Shown: positions 7,609 through 15,628 of the stretch, in pieces | Layout of the letters: each line of letters starts with the position of its first letter | Position numbering within the stretch: the stretch's first letter is position 1 | Assembly (NCBI RefSeq): GCF_900217815.1 | Contig: NZ_OBMT01000018.1 | Location: forward strand, 1 to 56,129 | Direction: 5' to 3' | Source: Rhodobacter maris | Lineage (GTDB): Bacteria > Pseudomonadota > Alphaproteobacteria > Rhodobacterales > Rhodobacteraceae | Length of the DNA: 56,129 nucleotides | Translations under genes and position numbers: made by a program | Notes under the pieces: generated by a model | Databases searched by the model: none | What the model saw: only the letters and a program-made list of their open reading frames with translations | What the model was told of the DNA's origin: nothing

Positions 7609-7889
7609 GCCTCACCGCCTTTCGGGAGCGGCAGCGACTTGGCGGAGGCGGGAAGTGACAAAAGCGCCTGGGCTTCAGCTTTGCGCGATTTCTGCTTGGC
7701 AGCCGCCGCCTTTGCCGCGCGCATCGCCTTCGTCTCAGTGTCGAGCTCCCTGAGGGATTGCAGCAGATAGTTGAATTCCCAGAGGTCGGTGCATTCGACC
7801 TCGATCTTGACGATCGAGACCGTGCCCTTGGTGGTCGCGGAATAGGACTTCAGACGCGTGTGCTCGGCTTTGGGAGTGATGATCAGCAT
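7605..7889 (-). CDS. phage early protein with basic Ala/Lys tail
   Basis: This 94-residue protein starts at the ATG of 7889, which shares bases with the HNH gene stop (TGATG); a GTG one codon upstream is less likely. The N-terminal half is beta-rich (GTVSIVKIEVECTDLWEFNYLLQ) and the C-terminal half is an Ala/Lys-rich helix (KAMRAAKAAAAKQKSRKAEA), which could bind nucleic acid. No family is recognised. Confidence 0.65.
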   Translation of the reverse strand: MLIITPKAEHTRLKSYSATTKGTVSIVKIEVECTDLWEFNYLLQSLRELDTETKAMRAAKAAAAKQKSRKAEAQALLSLPASAKSLPLPKGGEA

Positions 7890-8608
7890 CACGCCCGCCC
7901 TCCGGCTTCACCGCTGACCTCGATCGTCGTCGATTGAAAACCTTCTTCTTCGCGGTTGGTCGATCTGATGGCCTTGCGGGTCGCATCCCCCCTCGCGACA
8001 CGAAGCTTCGCCATCGCCATCAGGACAGGCTTCACTTCCGGGGCAGCTTCGTCGTAGGCGAGACGACCGCGCTTCCCACCATTGAGCAACGGCAGCAATC
8101 GGCGCTCGATCACCTCCCAGTTCGTCGGGTCTGTGTTCTGGCGGTTGCCGTCACGACATTTCAGGCACATGCCGTCAGGGATAGGCCCGTACAGCGCTTC
8201 CCAGTTCAGAAGATGCACGAGGCGCCAGCGCGACTGCAACGGCAGGCCATCGTGGATCTTGCGTTCCACATAGCCATCGTGGCTGATCCGCTCGGTTCCG
8301 ATCGGCTGATAATTACGCGCGGCGCTCGGGCCGCGACCGGGTTTGAACATCGTCGGTGCGCACTTGGCGCGCACTTCTGGGGCCAGCTTCTTGCCCTTGT
8401 TCTGCGACGGCGTGCCCTTCTCGAATTGCCCGGTTCGCCCGGTCAACCATCCTCGACGGCTGCAAAGAGCCTTCAAAGCTTCTTTCGTCACGTCCGTGCG
8501 GCCAAACCGAGAGCAAAAGCCCGCATACAAGGTGGCTCTGGGCCAGTCCTTATGCGCCTCGATCCACGCCAGTTCCTCCGGCAGCCATTTGATCCATCTG
8601 CCTTTCAT
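7889..8608 (-). CDS. HNH endonuclease
   Basis: This 239-residue protein has an N-terminal homeodomain-like part (WLPEELAWIEAHKDWPRATLY) and a central HNH nuclease of the type found in phages and introns. Visible motifs are DGYVERKI, RLVHLLNWEALYGPIPDGM, CLKCRDGNRQNTDPTNWEVI; H, N and H lie in VHLLNWE, GNRQNTDP and the strand between. Such enzymes cut DNA and can act in phage packaging, replication or homing. It sits in the early operon with ATGA-type overlaps on both sides, so it is more likely a phage gene than a mobile homing cassette. Confidence 0.8.
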   Translation of the reverse strand: MKGRWIKWLPEELAWIEAHKDWPRATLYAGFCSRFGRTDVTKEALKALCSRRGWLTGRTGQFEKGTPSQNKGKKLAPEVRAKCAPTMFKPGRGPSAARNYQPIGTERISHDGYVERKIHDGLPLQSRWRLVHLLNWEALYGPIPDGMCLKCRDGNRQNTDPTNWEVIERRLLPLLNGGKRGRLAYDEAAPEVKPVLMAMAKLRVARGDATRKAIRSTNREEEGFQSTTIEVSGEAGGRA

Positions 8609-8844
8609 TTCTCGATCGCCTTTCCAATGGCGGGCAGCATCGGGAGCACTGCGGGCCCGGCGGCATGGAAGAGCTTGGCCGCTTGCAACTGAAGGTTCGC
8701 GCCATCGGTAATCTGTTCCGCAACAGCGACGATCGCATTCGTCCGCGCGACCTCCGCCTCCAGCTGTTCGGGCGTAGCGGCATCCTTGAGGCGATCAAGC
8801 TGTGCAAACAAATGGTCGGTCAGGTCGGACAATTTTCCGGGCAT
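8605..8844 (-). CDS. small helical phage early protein
   Basis: This 79-residue protein starts MPGKLSDLTDHLFAQLDRLK. The start at 8844 has a GGAGGGAG site 8-12 bases upstream and is preferred over 8889. It is almost entirely helical (PEQLEAEVARTNAIVAVAEQITDGANLQLQAAKLFHAAG). The pattern resembles small early proteins of other transposable phages that lie next to HU, but no function is known. Confidence 0.65.
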   Translation of the reverse strand: MPGKLSDLTDHLFAQLDRLKDAATPEQLEAEVARTNAIVAVAEQITDGANLQLQAAKLFHAAGPAVLPMLPAIGKAIEK

Positions 8845-8925
8845 CTTACGAACTCCCTCCAGCTGCTCATCAGGCCGGGGCCACAACACCCCGACGACGC
8901 GCCCGGTTGCCCGGGGGCGTTTCGC

Positions 8926-9204
8926 TCAGGGTTTCGATTTCGAGGGGCGGAAGGTCAGCTTGCGGCTCTCGGGGATCTGGACCGTCTCGCCAGTGCGGGG
9001 GTTGCGCCCGGTGCGGGCGGGCTTGGTTTTCACCTCGAAGCGGCCGAAGCCCGCGATGGCGACGGTCGTGCCCGCATCCGCCTGGGCGCGGATCGCGGAC
9101 AGGGTGGCGTCGAGAATGTTCAGGACGTTGGTCTTGGCCGTGTCGGTCTTCGCGCTGACCGCGGCGACCAGGTCGGATTTCGAGAATGTCTGCGTTTTGC
9201 CCAT
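8926..9204 (-). CDS. HU/IHF family DNA-binding protein
   Basis: This 92-residue protein starts MGKTQTFSKSDLVAAVSAKT with AGGAGG six bases upstream. It shows the HU signature: GFGRFEVKTKPARTGRNPRTGE, where the arm contains GRNPRTG, then IPESRKLTFRPSKSKP. HU bends DNA non-specifically and in Mu is required for assembly of the transposition complex; here the phage carries its own copy. It is separated by about 80 bases from the next gene on each side. Confidence 0.92.
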   Translation of the reverse strand: MGKTQTFSKSDLVAAVSAKTDTAKTNVLNILDATLSAIRAQADAGTTVAIAGFGRFEVKTKPARTGRNPRTGETVQIPESRKLTFRPSKSKP

Positions 9205-9292
9205 AGGGGCCTCCTGTCTGTTTCGGTTTGGTCTTCTGGATGGTCCGCGAGTGGCGGGATGGCTCCGGCCGGGTGGGCGGCCGGGAATGGGG

Positions 9293-9943
9293 TCAGGCTT
9301 TGGCGAGGTCGATCGTGACCGAAGTCCAGGGCGCATCCGGCGCGTCGCGCATCTGGATGCGGTAATAGGTCTTCGAGCCGACGATCCGGATCGCTTCCCG
9401 GATCGCATCCATGGCGCGGTTCCAGCGCTCATCCTCGACATCGAGGCTAAGCAGCGTGAACAGGAGCGCCCGGTTCACCTGGCCTTCTTTGTCGGTGTTG
9501 AAGGTTTTGGTGATCAGCGCGCGGATCTCGGGGCGGCTCTCGGCGGCCCAGTCGTTCAGGCATTCGTCGAGCAGCGTCTTGCCGATCTGCAGCTCGGGGC
9601 CGAAATCGATCAGGTCGTTCACCCGGACCTCGATCTTCATCAGCCCGTTGAAGGTCTGGTAAGTGCGGTTGCCCTTCGGCCCGCCCTTGGTCGCGCCATA
9701 TTCCTGCTCCAGCAGCGCATCGAAGGCGCCGAGATCCTCGTAGGTGTGTTCCTTGAACCGGGTCACCTGCGCCGAGAGCGCCAGTGCGAAGCCCATGATC
9801 TTGCGCACCGTCTCGTCCTCAAGGACATGCTGGGGTTTGATCAGCTCGACCGGCATGAGCGCGCCCTTCGCGTCGGTCATGTAGGCTTTGCCGTTGACGT
9901 CGATGATGCCCGTGGGCACCGCGGCGGGGGAGAAATCAGACAT
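9293..9943 (-). CDS. DUF3164 family phage protein
   Basis: This 216-residue protein matches the DUF3164 pattern of Mu-like phages: YMTDAKGALMPVELIKPQHVLEDETVRKI near the N-terminus (cited by GALMPVELIKPQ and LEDETVRKI), then GGPKGNRTYQTFNGLMKIEV and TDKEGQVNRALLFTLLSL. The function is unknown; it is always in the early replication region. No Gam-type end-protection gene is seen in this region, so DUF3164 may occupy that functional niche, which is inference. Confidence 0.85.
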   Translation of the reverse strand: MSDFSPAAVPTGIIDVNGKAYMTDAKGALMPVELIKPQHVLEDETVRKIMGFALALSAQVTRFKEHTYEDLGAFDALLEQEYGATKGGPKGNRTYQTFNGLMKIEVRVNDLIDFGPELQIGKTLLDECLNDWAAESRPEIRALITKTFNTDKEGQVNRALLFTLLSLDVEDERWNRAMDAIREAIRIVGSKTYYRIQMRDAPDAPWTSVTIDLAKA

Positions 9944-10166
9944 CTGTCCTGTCCTTGGTGTAGGTGGTGAGGAAGTGGGTTTTAGGGGCGTATCCGGGAT
10001 AGATCGGAACGAGCCCGAGGCAGGCGAGCAGGCCCGCCATGGCCTCGATTTCTTCGAAGGAGACGAGGGTCACGCCGCGCGGGCCATGCTGATCGATCTT
10101 GCCGAGGCCGCGCGCGGCTCTCGTCATCAGCTCGTCGTTGGTCAGGCGCTCGGGAGACCGGATCAT
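9936..10166 (-). CDS. small phage early protein, unrecognised
   Basis: This 76-residue protein begins MIRSPERLTNDELMTRAARGLG and contains VSFEEIEAMAGLLACLGL. No domain is identified. It overlaps both neighbouring genes by a few bases within the coupled early operon. Confidence 0.6.
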   Translation of the reverse strand: MIRSPERLTNDELMTRAARGLGKIDQHGPRGVTLVSFEEIEAMAGLLACLGLVPIYPGYAPKTHFLTTYTKDRTDV

Positions 10167-10405
10167 TGCCGCCTCCCGCGCGCGGGGCCGGTGCCGAACA
10201 AAAGCCAGTCGGCCGAGATCTTCAGGCCGATGCAGATCGCGGCGATCGCCTTGGTGCCGGGCAGGTTTTCGCCGGCGACGTAGCCCTCAAACGAAGTCTT
10301 GTTCATCTCGCAGCGGCGCGCGGCCTCCGTGACGGAGAGATTGCTCAGTTCGATCGCCGCGCGCAGGCGCTCCGCCAGACCATCGGTGCCGAGATGGGCA
10401 AACAT
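10163..10405 (-). CDS. XRE-type helix-turn-helix protein
   Basis: This 80-residue protein has the classic lambda-repressor-like HTH: LAERLRAAIELSNLSVTEAARRCEMNKTSFEGYVAGENLPGTKAIAAICIGLKISADWLLFG, cited by LSVTEAARRCEMNKTSFEGY as the recognition part. The start at 10405 overlaps the upstream stop (TGATG) and is preferred over 10507. It is a second phage regulator inside the early operon, besides the repressor at 15959. Confidence 0.8.
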   Translation of the reverse strand: MFAHLGTDGLAERLRAAIELSNLSVTEAARRCEMNKTSFEGYVAGENLPGTKAIAAICIGLKISADWLLFGTGPARGRRQ

Positions 10406-10770
10406 CACGCGCCCTCCTTCTGGTTGCGCGCGCACATCGAACAGGCGCGGAACATCCGGACGCGATGATTGTTCGTGGGGGCGAATTTCTTCGCTCGGCG
10501 CCGCCATTCAAGGCAAGTGTCGGAAGGAATCGTGCCCATCGCCGGGCAGGTGACGGTGTCGCCCATCCAGGCGCCGCGCACAGCCTCCTCGACCGCAGCC
10601 ATGTTGCCCGCATAGCTTTTGCGCAGGACATTGCTGACAAGCCCGGCGGAATAGCCCAGCCGCTCGGCCGCCTTGCGCTGCGTTCCGCCATCGCATTGGC
10701 GGGCAAGTTCGGCGATCCAGTCGGGCAGCGGTTTGCCCCAGGCTTTTTCCGCAGTGTCAGTGAAGGACAT
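10405..10770 (-). CDS. putative HTH regulator with a four-cysteine C-terminus
   Basis: This 121-residue protein starts at the ATG of 10770, which shares bases with the upstream stop (TGATG). Residues about 28-55 form a helix-turn-helix (GTQRKAAERLGYSAGLVSNV). The C-terminal half has cysteines in TCPAMG, DTCLEW and ACSMCAR, enough for a zinc site. This layout recurs in early proteins of transposable phages, but no characterised family is named with certainty. The likely role is transcription control of early or middle genes. Confidence 0.65.
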   Translation of the reverse strand: MSFTDTAEKAWGKPLPDWIAELARQCDGGTQRKAAERLGYSAGLVSNVLRKSYAGNMAAVEEAVRGAWMGDTVTCPAMGTIPSDTCLEWRRRAKKFAPTNNHRVRMFRACSMCARNQKEGA

Positions 10771-11363
10771 CAAACTGCCCCCCGTTGATAGACTTTGCCG
10801 GTGTTCGGGTCGAACACCTGCTTGACCCGCTGGATCTGCGGCGGCTTCGGGCCATCGTTGCGGATGAGCCGATAGACGGCGAGGCGACCCTTGACCGGAT
10901 CGGCCTTCTGGATCACGCGCAGGAAACCCGTCGCGAGCAGCATCGCGCAGAAACTCTTTGCCGTTTCGTCGGTCACCGAGACCGTCGGCGTGGTGGAGTG
11001 CAGCGCGATGTCACGATAAGTGAACTGCGCCAGAACCCGCATCGAGCGCCACATGTTCAAGGTGCCTGCACCTTGCGTCACGGCCGTGCCGTCGCGCCGC
11101 AGGCGAGGAGCATGCACGCCACCATCCTTGCGCAGGATGAAGCGCGGCGGGGTGTCTTGGGTCTGTGCAAGATATTCGGCCGCCACGAGGCAGGCGAAAT
11201 AGTCCGAGGTCGTCTTGCGATGCAGCCCGGTGCGGTCGACGACGTCCGTCACGGTGAAATGCTTCGCCAGATCCTCGCCTGCCAGCTCCCGGATTGCGTC
11301 CCAGATCGTCTGCCGCGGATTCGTCATGCCTTCCTTCTGCATGGTATCGACGCGCCGCCTCAT
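10770..11363 (-). CDS. phage early protein with winged-helix-like segment
   Basis: This 197-residue protein starts MRRRVDTMQKEGMTNPRQTIWD at an ATG overlapping the ATPase stop (ATGA). It has a possible winged helix (FTVTDVVDRTGLHRKTTSDYFACL) and a second similar segment (SVTDETAKSFCAMLLATGFL). It lies directly after MuB, where Mu-like phages place replication accessories. No function is assigned. Confidence 0.7.
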   Translation of the reverse strand: MRRRVDTMQKEGMTNPRQTIWDAIRELAGEDLAKHFTVTDVVDRTGLHRKTTSDYFACLVAAEYLAQTQDTPPRFILRKDGGVHAPRLRRDGTAVTQGAGTLNMWRSMRVLAQFTYRDIALHSTTPTVSVTDETAKSFCAMLLATGFLRVIQKADPVKGRLAVYRLIRNDGPKPPQIQRVKQVFDPNTGKVYQRGAV

Positions 11364-12100
11364 TTCAGCCCCCGCGGGCGGGGCGGTTCGCCGGTGAAGA
11401 AGCTGCCGTGCCCCCAATCGGCAGTCGTGACGGTGTTCGAGCCGTTGCGCCGTGCGAGCAGCGAGATTTCGTTCAGGTTCACGCAGATCCGTCGGATCGA
11501 GTTGCGCGACTCGGTGAGCAGGCGCTCTTTCAGCGCGTCCTCGATCGCGACACCGGGGCAGTAGATTTCCTGCAGGAGCGTCACATCGGTGATCGTTCCC
11601 GGCTCGGCCGCCACCCAGGCGAGCATGCGCCCATGCACCCGCTCCCAGCGCATCAGCTTGCGCGGCAGATCCTCCTCGCCGATCAGAATGATGCTCGCCT
11701 CGGACTTCTCGTAGATGTCGCGCACGAGCTCGATCAGGCCGCGGGCGACGATGTGGTCGGCCTCATCGATCAAGAGCGGGCGCCCGGTGGCGCTGATCTC
11801 GCGGTAGATCGCCCGCACCATCTGATCGATCCGGCCCTGCGGTTCGATCCCGATTTCGAGCGAGATCGCCTCGCACAGGCTTTTCTTCGTCCAGGTGCTC
11901 TCGGCCTGGACGTAATAGGCGCTGAAGGTGTTCATCGCGTAGGTGGCGGCACTCGATTTGCCGTAACCGCTCGGGCCGTAGAAAACCGCCATGCCCGGCA
12001 AGGTGGGCGCGCGCGAAATCACGCGGTCCACCAGCTGCGCCATCGCCACCACATTGCGCAGCGGCGCGACGCTGTTGAATTGCCTGTTGCTCTCTGTCAT
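11360..12100 (-). CDS. Mu B-like AAA ATPase, transposition target-selection protein
   Basis: This 246-residue protein has Walker A GPSGYGKSS (42-50) and Walker B LLIDEAD (109-115), with sensor region IILIGEEDLPRKL. MuB is a DNA-binding ATPase that captures target DNA, activates the transposase and confers target immunity. The protein is shorter than Mu's own B (about 312 residues), as in other alphaproteobacterial transposable phages. It lies 59 bases downstream of the transposase and its stop overlaps the next start. Confidence 0.92.
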   Translation of the reverse strand: MTESNRQFNSVAPLRNVVAMAQLVDRVISRAPTLPGMAVFYGPSGYGKSSAATYAMNTFSAYYVQAESTWTKKSLCEAISLEIGIEPQGRIDQMVRAIYREISATGRPLLIDEADHIVARGLIELVRDIYEKSEASIILIGEEDLPRKLMRWERVHGRMLAWVAAEPGTITDVTLLQEIYCPGVAIEDALKERLLTESRNSIRRICVNLNEISLLARRNGSNTVTTADWGHGSFFTGEPPRPRGLK

Positions 12101-12159
12101 CTTCTCCTCACTTCACTGCTCGCCGCCGCGGGGCCTGCACGCTCCCGGCGGCACCTTCC

Positions 12160-14277
12160 TCAGCCGAACATCCGTCGACCGTGGATCTCGAAAATCCGCT
12201 TTGCGCCCCGGTAATCGGGGTGCTGCTGATAGCTTTTCAGCCAAGCCGCATCGGCCTCGCTGATCGGATCGCCAGCCGCGATTGCCTCCTCAAGGTCGAT
12301 CGCACGGCGGAACTGGTCCTGCATTTTGTCCTGCTGGATCGGGCGGCGCGGCGCGGGCATCCGCACCACCTCGGCCAGTTGGGTCTGCACCACGACCGGG
12401 TCATAAGGCGCCGCTGGCGCGGCCTTCGCGCCCTCGGCCGCTTCTCTGGCCGCTTCCAGCGCGGGCGTGGTGAAGGGCTGTGCCGGGCGCTCGATGAAGG
12501 CGAGGTTCGCTCCGCGTTTCTCGCCCTGACGCTGCAGCGCATCGGAAAAGTCGCGCGGCTTGATCTTGCGCATCTCGGCGCGGATCTTGTCGGTTTCCTC
12601 CTTGAGGAGGGCTTTCTGCGCCGCCTTGACCTGCATGGTGACCGCCACCGGATCTGCTCCCGCCAGGTGCGGGCAAATGGCATCGCCGAGGTAGGTCTCG
12701 CCATCGAGGGAGAATACGATGGCACGGCCAAGATCGGTCGGGTCCATGCGGACGAGCACATCCTGACCGACCGGCGCGGCACTTGTCTGGTAGTATTCGC
12801 CGTCGATCTTGATCCCCTGCTTGACCACGCGCCGCACACCGTCCTTGCCCGCGATCGGCGCGAGAAGGATGTCGAGCGCCTGCGGATGGGCGAGGCGCCG
12901 GATATCACCGAGCCAGCTCGCCGCGCGCATGAAGGGGGTCATCTTGCCCTTGAGCCCGGAATGGGGACGATGGGCATAGACCTTCTCCGCCCAGTCGTTG
13001 CACCACTTCTGGAACTCGGGCAGATCCATCTGCACGTCGAAGAGGTCGGCATCGGACATGCCAAGCCGTTTCGAGAAGGCTTTGCGGTTCTCGATCACCT
13101 TGCGGTCGGCAACCGAGTGCCCGATGAAACCCGGACAGGTGGCAAGGTCGCGCTGGAACGTGCCGATCGCGCGCTCGACATGGCCCTTGCTCTTTGGCTC
13201 GTAGGGAGCGGAAAGCTCGTGCTCGATGTCGAGCGCCGCGAGCAGGCGGCAGATGGCCCGTGCCTTGAAATCGCTGCCGTTGTCGGTCTTGACCCGCCGC
13301 GGAACACCCCAAGCCAGGATGCAGGCCCGCAGCAACATGGCGACGGCCTCGGCGCGCGGCGCCTGGGTGACGAGCACCATCACACGGCGGCTCCAGATGT
13401 CGATCGCCAGATAAATCGAATGGCGCCGCTTGCCCGCCAGCATGATGTCTGCCGGGGACGCATCGAACTGCCAGAGATCGTTGAGCCCTGCGGCAAAGGT
13501 CGCGTTGGTGGCACTGTGCTCAATCGTCGAGCGGAAGCGGTCGGGATCGCGGATCGCCATCAAGGCATTGCGATGCTCCGCTTCGAACCGGGCGCGTGTG
13601 CGCTGGATCGTGCGCTCGGTGATCTCGGGAAGCGCTTCGCCGAACCGATCCCGGAGGTAATCACCCAACTGCTGCGCCGAGAGGAAGCTCTGCTTGGCGA
13701 TCGCGCCCAAGAGCGCATTGACCACTTCGCCGTCGGCGGCGGTTTCGAGCTTGGCGGGTCTGCCGCGGCGATCCATGCCGAGCGCGTCATCGCCGTCACG
13801 GCGGCGGATCGTCCGCCATTCGTACAGAGTTCGAGTGCTTACGGAAGGTATTTGTGAGCGAACGTCGATCGGAGCTTCGATAAGCTCAGAACGCCACGCG
13901 TCCGGAAACATGATTGCTGCATCAGACACAGAAAGCCCGTTTGCACTACGAAACTCTTCGAACGCCGCGAGCACATGCAGTCGCGCGTCGCGTCGATCCC
14001 GTTCGGCGCCGGTCAACGGGTCATCCTCGCGCAGCGTGATCACATTGACCGGCGCGCCCGGATCGACCTCGCGCCGGATCAATTCCGTCCGCGCGTCCTC
14101 CGGCAGGAGTTCGATCGAGAATTCCAGACCGCCGCCGCGACCTTGGCGCTTGCGCGCCTGGGTCGAGCGTTTCGCCCAGCCTTCCGCTTGCGCCCGCTTG
14201 GCCACGCCGCGGGGCGAGGCTGGCAGGCCGGGCAGTTTGGCCTCGGCAATTTCGGCGATGGTCATCCAGCGTTTCAT
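12160..14277 (-). CDS. Mu A-like DDE transposase
   Basis: This 705-residue transposase catalyses strand cleavage and transfer at the phage ends. The integrase core is clear: D272 in LWQFDASPAD, D332 in VKTDNGSDF and E368 in KGHVERAIG, with D-35-E spacing. N-terminal residues 1-70 look like the Mu-type DNA-binding region (TIAEIAEAKLPGLPASPRGV), followed by a helical end-binding region with LYEWRTIRRR. The C-terminal part (about 470-560) includes a beta-barrel-type stretch (KIDGEYYQTSAAPVGQDVLV) and a basic tail. Length is close to Mu A (663). It is the third or fourth gene of the early operon and is followed by MuB. Confidence 0.95.
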   Translation of the reverse strand: MKRWMTIAEIAEAKLPGLPASPRGVAKRAQAEGWAKRSTQARKRQGRGGGLEFSIELLPEDARTELIRREVDPGAPVNVITLREDDPLTGAERDRRDARLHVLAAFEEFRSANGLSVSDAAIMFPDAWRSELIEAPIDVRSQIPSVSTRTLYEWRTIRRRDGDDALGMDRRGRPAKLETAADGEVVNALLGAIAKQSFLSAQQLGDYLRDRFGEALPEITERTIQRTRARFEAEHRNALMAIRDPDRFRSTIEHSATNATFAAGLNDLWQFDASPADIMLAGKRRHSIYLAIDIWSRRVMVLVTQAPRAEAVAMLLRACILAWGVPRRVKTDNGSDFKARAICRLLAALDIEHELSAPYEPKSKGHVERAIGTFQRDLATCPGFIGHSVADRKVIENRKAFSKRLGMSDADLFDVQMDLPEFQKWCNDWAEKVYAHRPHSGLKGKMTPFMRAASWLGDIRRLAHPQALDILLAPIAGKDGVRRVVKQGIKIDGEYYQTSAAPVGQDVLVRMDPTDLGRAIVFSLDGETYLGDAICPHLAGADPVAVTMQVKAAQKALLKEETDKIRAEMRKIKPRDFSDALQRQGEKRGANLAFIERPAQPFTTPALEAAREAAEGAKAAPAAPYDPVVVQTQLAEVVRMPAPRRPIQQDKMQDQFRRAIDLEEAIAAGDPISEADAAWLKSYQQHPDYRGAKRIFEIHGRRMFG

Positions 14278-14317
14278 GATCGTTCAACGGTGCTTGAAGG
14301 TCTCGCGAAGGGGGAAT

Positions 14318-14596
14318 TCAGCGGCTGGAGGGCCAAGCCCCCACCAGGGCCATGCTCTCCTCGATCGCGTCGAGGTGCCCGAGTTCGAGCAGCGTGCCGA
14401 GATCCATCACCAGTGCTTCGGCGGCGAGCACATAGGCCTCCGCGGCAACATCCCGCGCGAGCTCATCGTGTCCGTCATAGTCCGTCATGATCGGCGCCTG
14501 GCGACGCGCGGCGCGCAGGCTCTCGATCGAGCGGCGCCACAACGCAACTGGGTTGGTCGGGGGCTCCGCATTCTGGCATGGGGCATAGTCGCGCAT
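14318..14596 (-). CDS. small phage early protein upstream of the transposase
   Basis: This 92-residue protein has a good ribosome binding site (GAGGAGACGAACG before ATG). It is helical and acidic in its second half (DELARDVAAEAYVLAAEALVMDLGTLLELGHLDAIEESM, cited by LAAEALVMDLGTLLELGHL). No family is recognised. It precedes the transposase by 40 bases. Confidence 0.6.
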   Translation of the reverse strand: MRDYAPCQNAEPPTNPVALWRRSIESLRAARRQAPIMTDYDGHDELARDVAAEAYVLAAEALVMDLGTLLELGHLDAIEESMALVGAWPSSR

Positions 14597-14653
14597 CGTT
14601 CGTCTCCTCAGGAAAGGCCCGGCTGGGCGTTGAAAACGGATCAGATCAGCGGT

Positions 14654-14872
14654 TCACCGGCACAGTTCGACGATGATCGGGAGAAACAATGGGATCAGGA
14701 TCATGAAGGCGAGGATCGAGAGCGCGCCGAGCACATCGCCGATCCAGCAATTCTCGATCCGGTCCGCGAGGGACTTGAGGCGCCGGAGCAAGGGGAGGAT
14801 GCTCCGGCGCCCGCCGCGCCGCCCGTTCGGGGTGGTGGCGTCTGCGGCGCGGTATTCGACGAAGTCGGTCAT
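14654..14872 (-). CDS. small single-span membrane protein, phage early region
   Basis: This 72-residue protein starts MTDFVEYRAADATTPNG; the ATG at 14872 overlaps the stop of the upstream frame (ATGA). A basic middle (RRGGRRSILPLLRRLKSL) is followed by a C-terminal membrane segment (LGALSILAFMILIPLFLPII). The function is unknown; a superinfection or host-takeover role is conceivable but unsupported. Confidence 0.55.
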   Translation of the reverse strand: MTDFVEYRAADATTPNGRRGGRRSILPLLRRLKSLADRIENCWIGDVLGALSILAFMILIPLFLPIIVELCR

Positions 14873-15102
14873 TGCAGCCACCCTGCGCGCCAGTGCCACA
14901 GGACGAACCAGACGCCCATGCCGAGCATCAGCATCGGCACGATCCACCAACCCGAGGGCCACACCCACCCCGGAGCGCGATGTTTCGCTTGCTCCGGGGC
15001 AGGGTCGCCCGCACCATCCGAAGCGCAAACAAACGGACGGAGAAGAGGAATGTCGGATATTGCGTCGATAATCGGGTTAGTGGGCACGGCGACCTCCAGC
15101 AT
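14869..15102 (-). CDS. small membrane protein, 5' end overlapped by an antisense cargo gene
   Basis: This frame of at most 77 residues (start at 15102 or a GTG at 15087) ends in a Trp-rich membrane segment (WWIVPMLMLGMGVWFVLWHW). Its stop is ATGA-coupled to the next small membrane gene, which argues that it is real. Its first 17 codons lie antisense to the start of the plus-strand gene at 15050, so the true N-terminus may have been replaced when that gene arrived. Confidence 0.45.
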   Translation of the reverse strand: MLEVAVPTNPIIDAISDIPLLRPFVCASDGAGDPAPEQAKHRAPGWVWPSGWWIVPMLMLGMGVWFVLWHWRAGWLQ

Positions 15103-15562
15103 TGTTGGCGCCACGGAAGCCACCAAGAACCTGAAGCAGATTTTTAGTCGCGCGGAAGTTGACCTCACCGCGTCCAAGCAGCTCATTCTCGAGCTGCTCG
15201 ACAAGCTCATAGAGGCCAAGCACGATCAGATGGCGATAGAAGAGGGCGTTCTGGCGCTTCAGCGCGAATTGCAGCAGCGGGATGAGTTTCAGGCAGAGCT
15301 TGCGCGCTACATCCTGACGGACACCGGGCGCGGCGCTGCGGTGTACCGCCTCAAAGACGGCGATCAATCCGGCGAGCCGCCGCACCAGATATGTCCAAGC
15401 TGCGCAGCGAACGCTAAAAAATCTATTCTCCAGCCATCCCTGACAAGGCATAACTGCCTGTATTGTCCGGCTTGCCGGGCAGAGTTTCTCGCCAACATCG
15501 GCGACGCCAGCGCAATGATCGTCAGCGTTCAGCGCAGCAGGCGGGATTGGTCTGATTTCTGA
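15050..15562 (+). CDS. coiled-coil/zinc-ribbon prophage cargo protein
   Basis: This 170-residue protein is read against the direction of the early operon. The start is ATG at 15050 with GGAGAAGAGGA just upstream. Residues 1-40 look like a glycine-rich amphipathic head (IASIIGLVGTATSSIVGATE), 40-90 a coiled coil (LLDKLIEAKHDQMAIEEGVL, then QRELQQRDEFQAELARY). The C-terminal part is a zinc ribbon: C115-x2-C118 and C136, C139, C142 around PPHQICPSCAANAKKSILQ. The same layout (coiled coil, Y-x-L, PH-x-hydrophobic-C-P-x-C ... KSILQ) recurs in small prophage proteins of other bacteria, known from memory without assigned function. Base composition is less GC-rich than its neighbours. It is a likely moron or phage-defence-type gene. 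Confidence 0.75.
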   Translation: MSDIASIIGLVGTATSSIVGATEATKNLKQIFSRAEVDLTASKQLILELLDKLIEAKHDQMAIEEGVLALQRELQQRDEFQAELARYILTDTGRGAAVYRLKDGDQSGEPPHQICPSCAANAKKSILQPSLTRHNCLYCPACRAEFLANIGDASAMIVSVQRSRRDWSDF

Positions 15563-15628
15563 CCTCTTGTGCGCGGCAAGCCCGTGCTCAGCCAGAACAA
15601 TCACATTGCTCCCAGCGGGATAGGCCAT
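15563..15628 (-). pseudogene. possible interrupted early gene behind the cargo gene
   Basis: A minus-strand frame starts at the ATG of 15628, coupled to the upstream Ner-like gene as TGATG, and reads MAYPAGSNVIVLAEHGLAAHKR. It then runs antisense into the plus-strand cargo gene without obvious coding character. This looks like a normal operon member cut by insertion of the cargo gene; the original 3' part is not recognised. Confidence 0.35.

Noticed and set aside
12181-13857. 558-codon plus-strand frame opposite the transposase
   Set aside because: It is a GC-driven shadow: Arg/His/Leu-rich sequence without domain, while the minus strand shows the complete DDE core.
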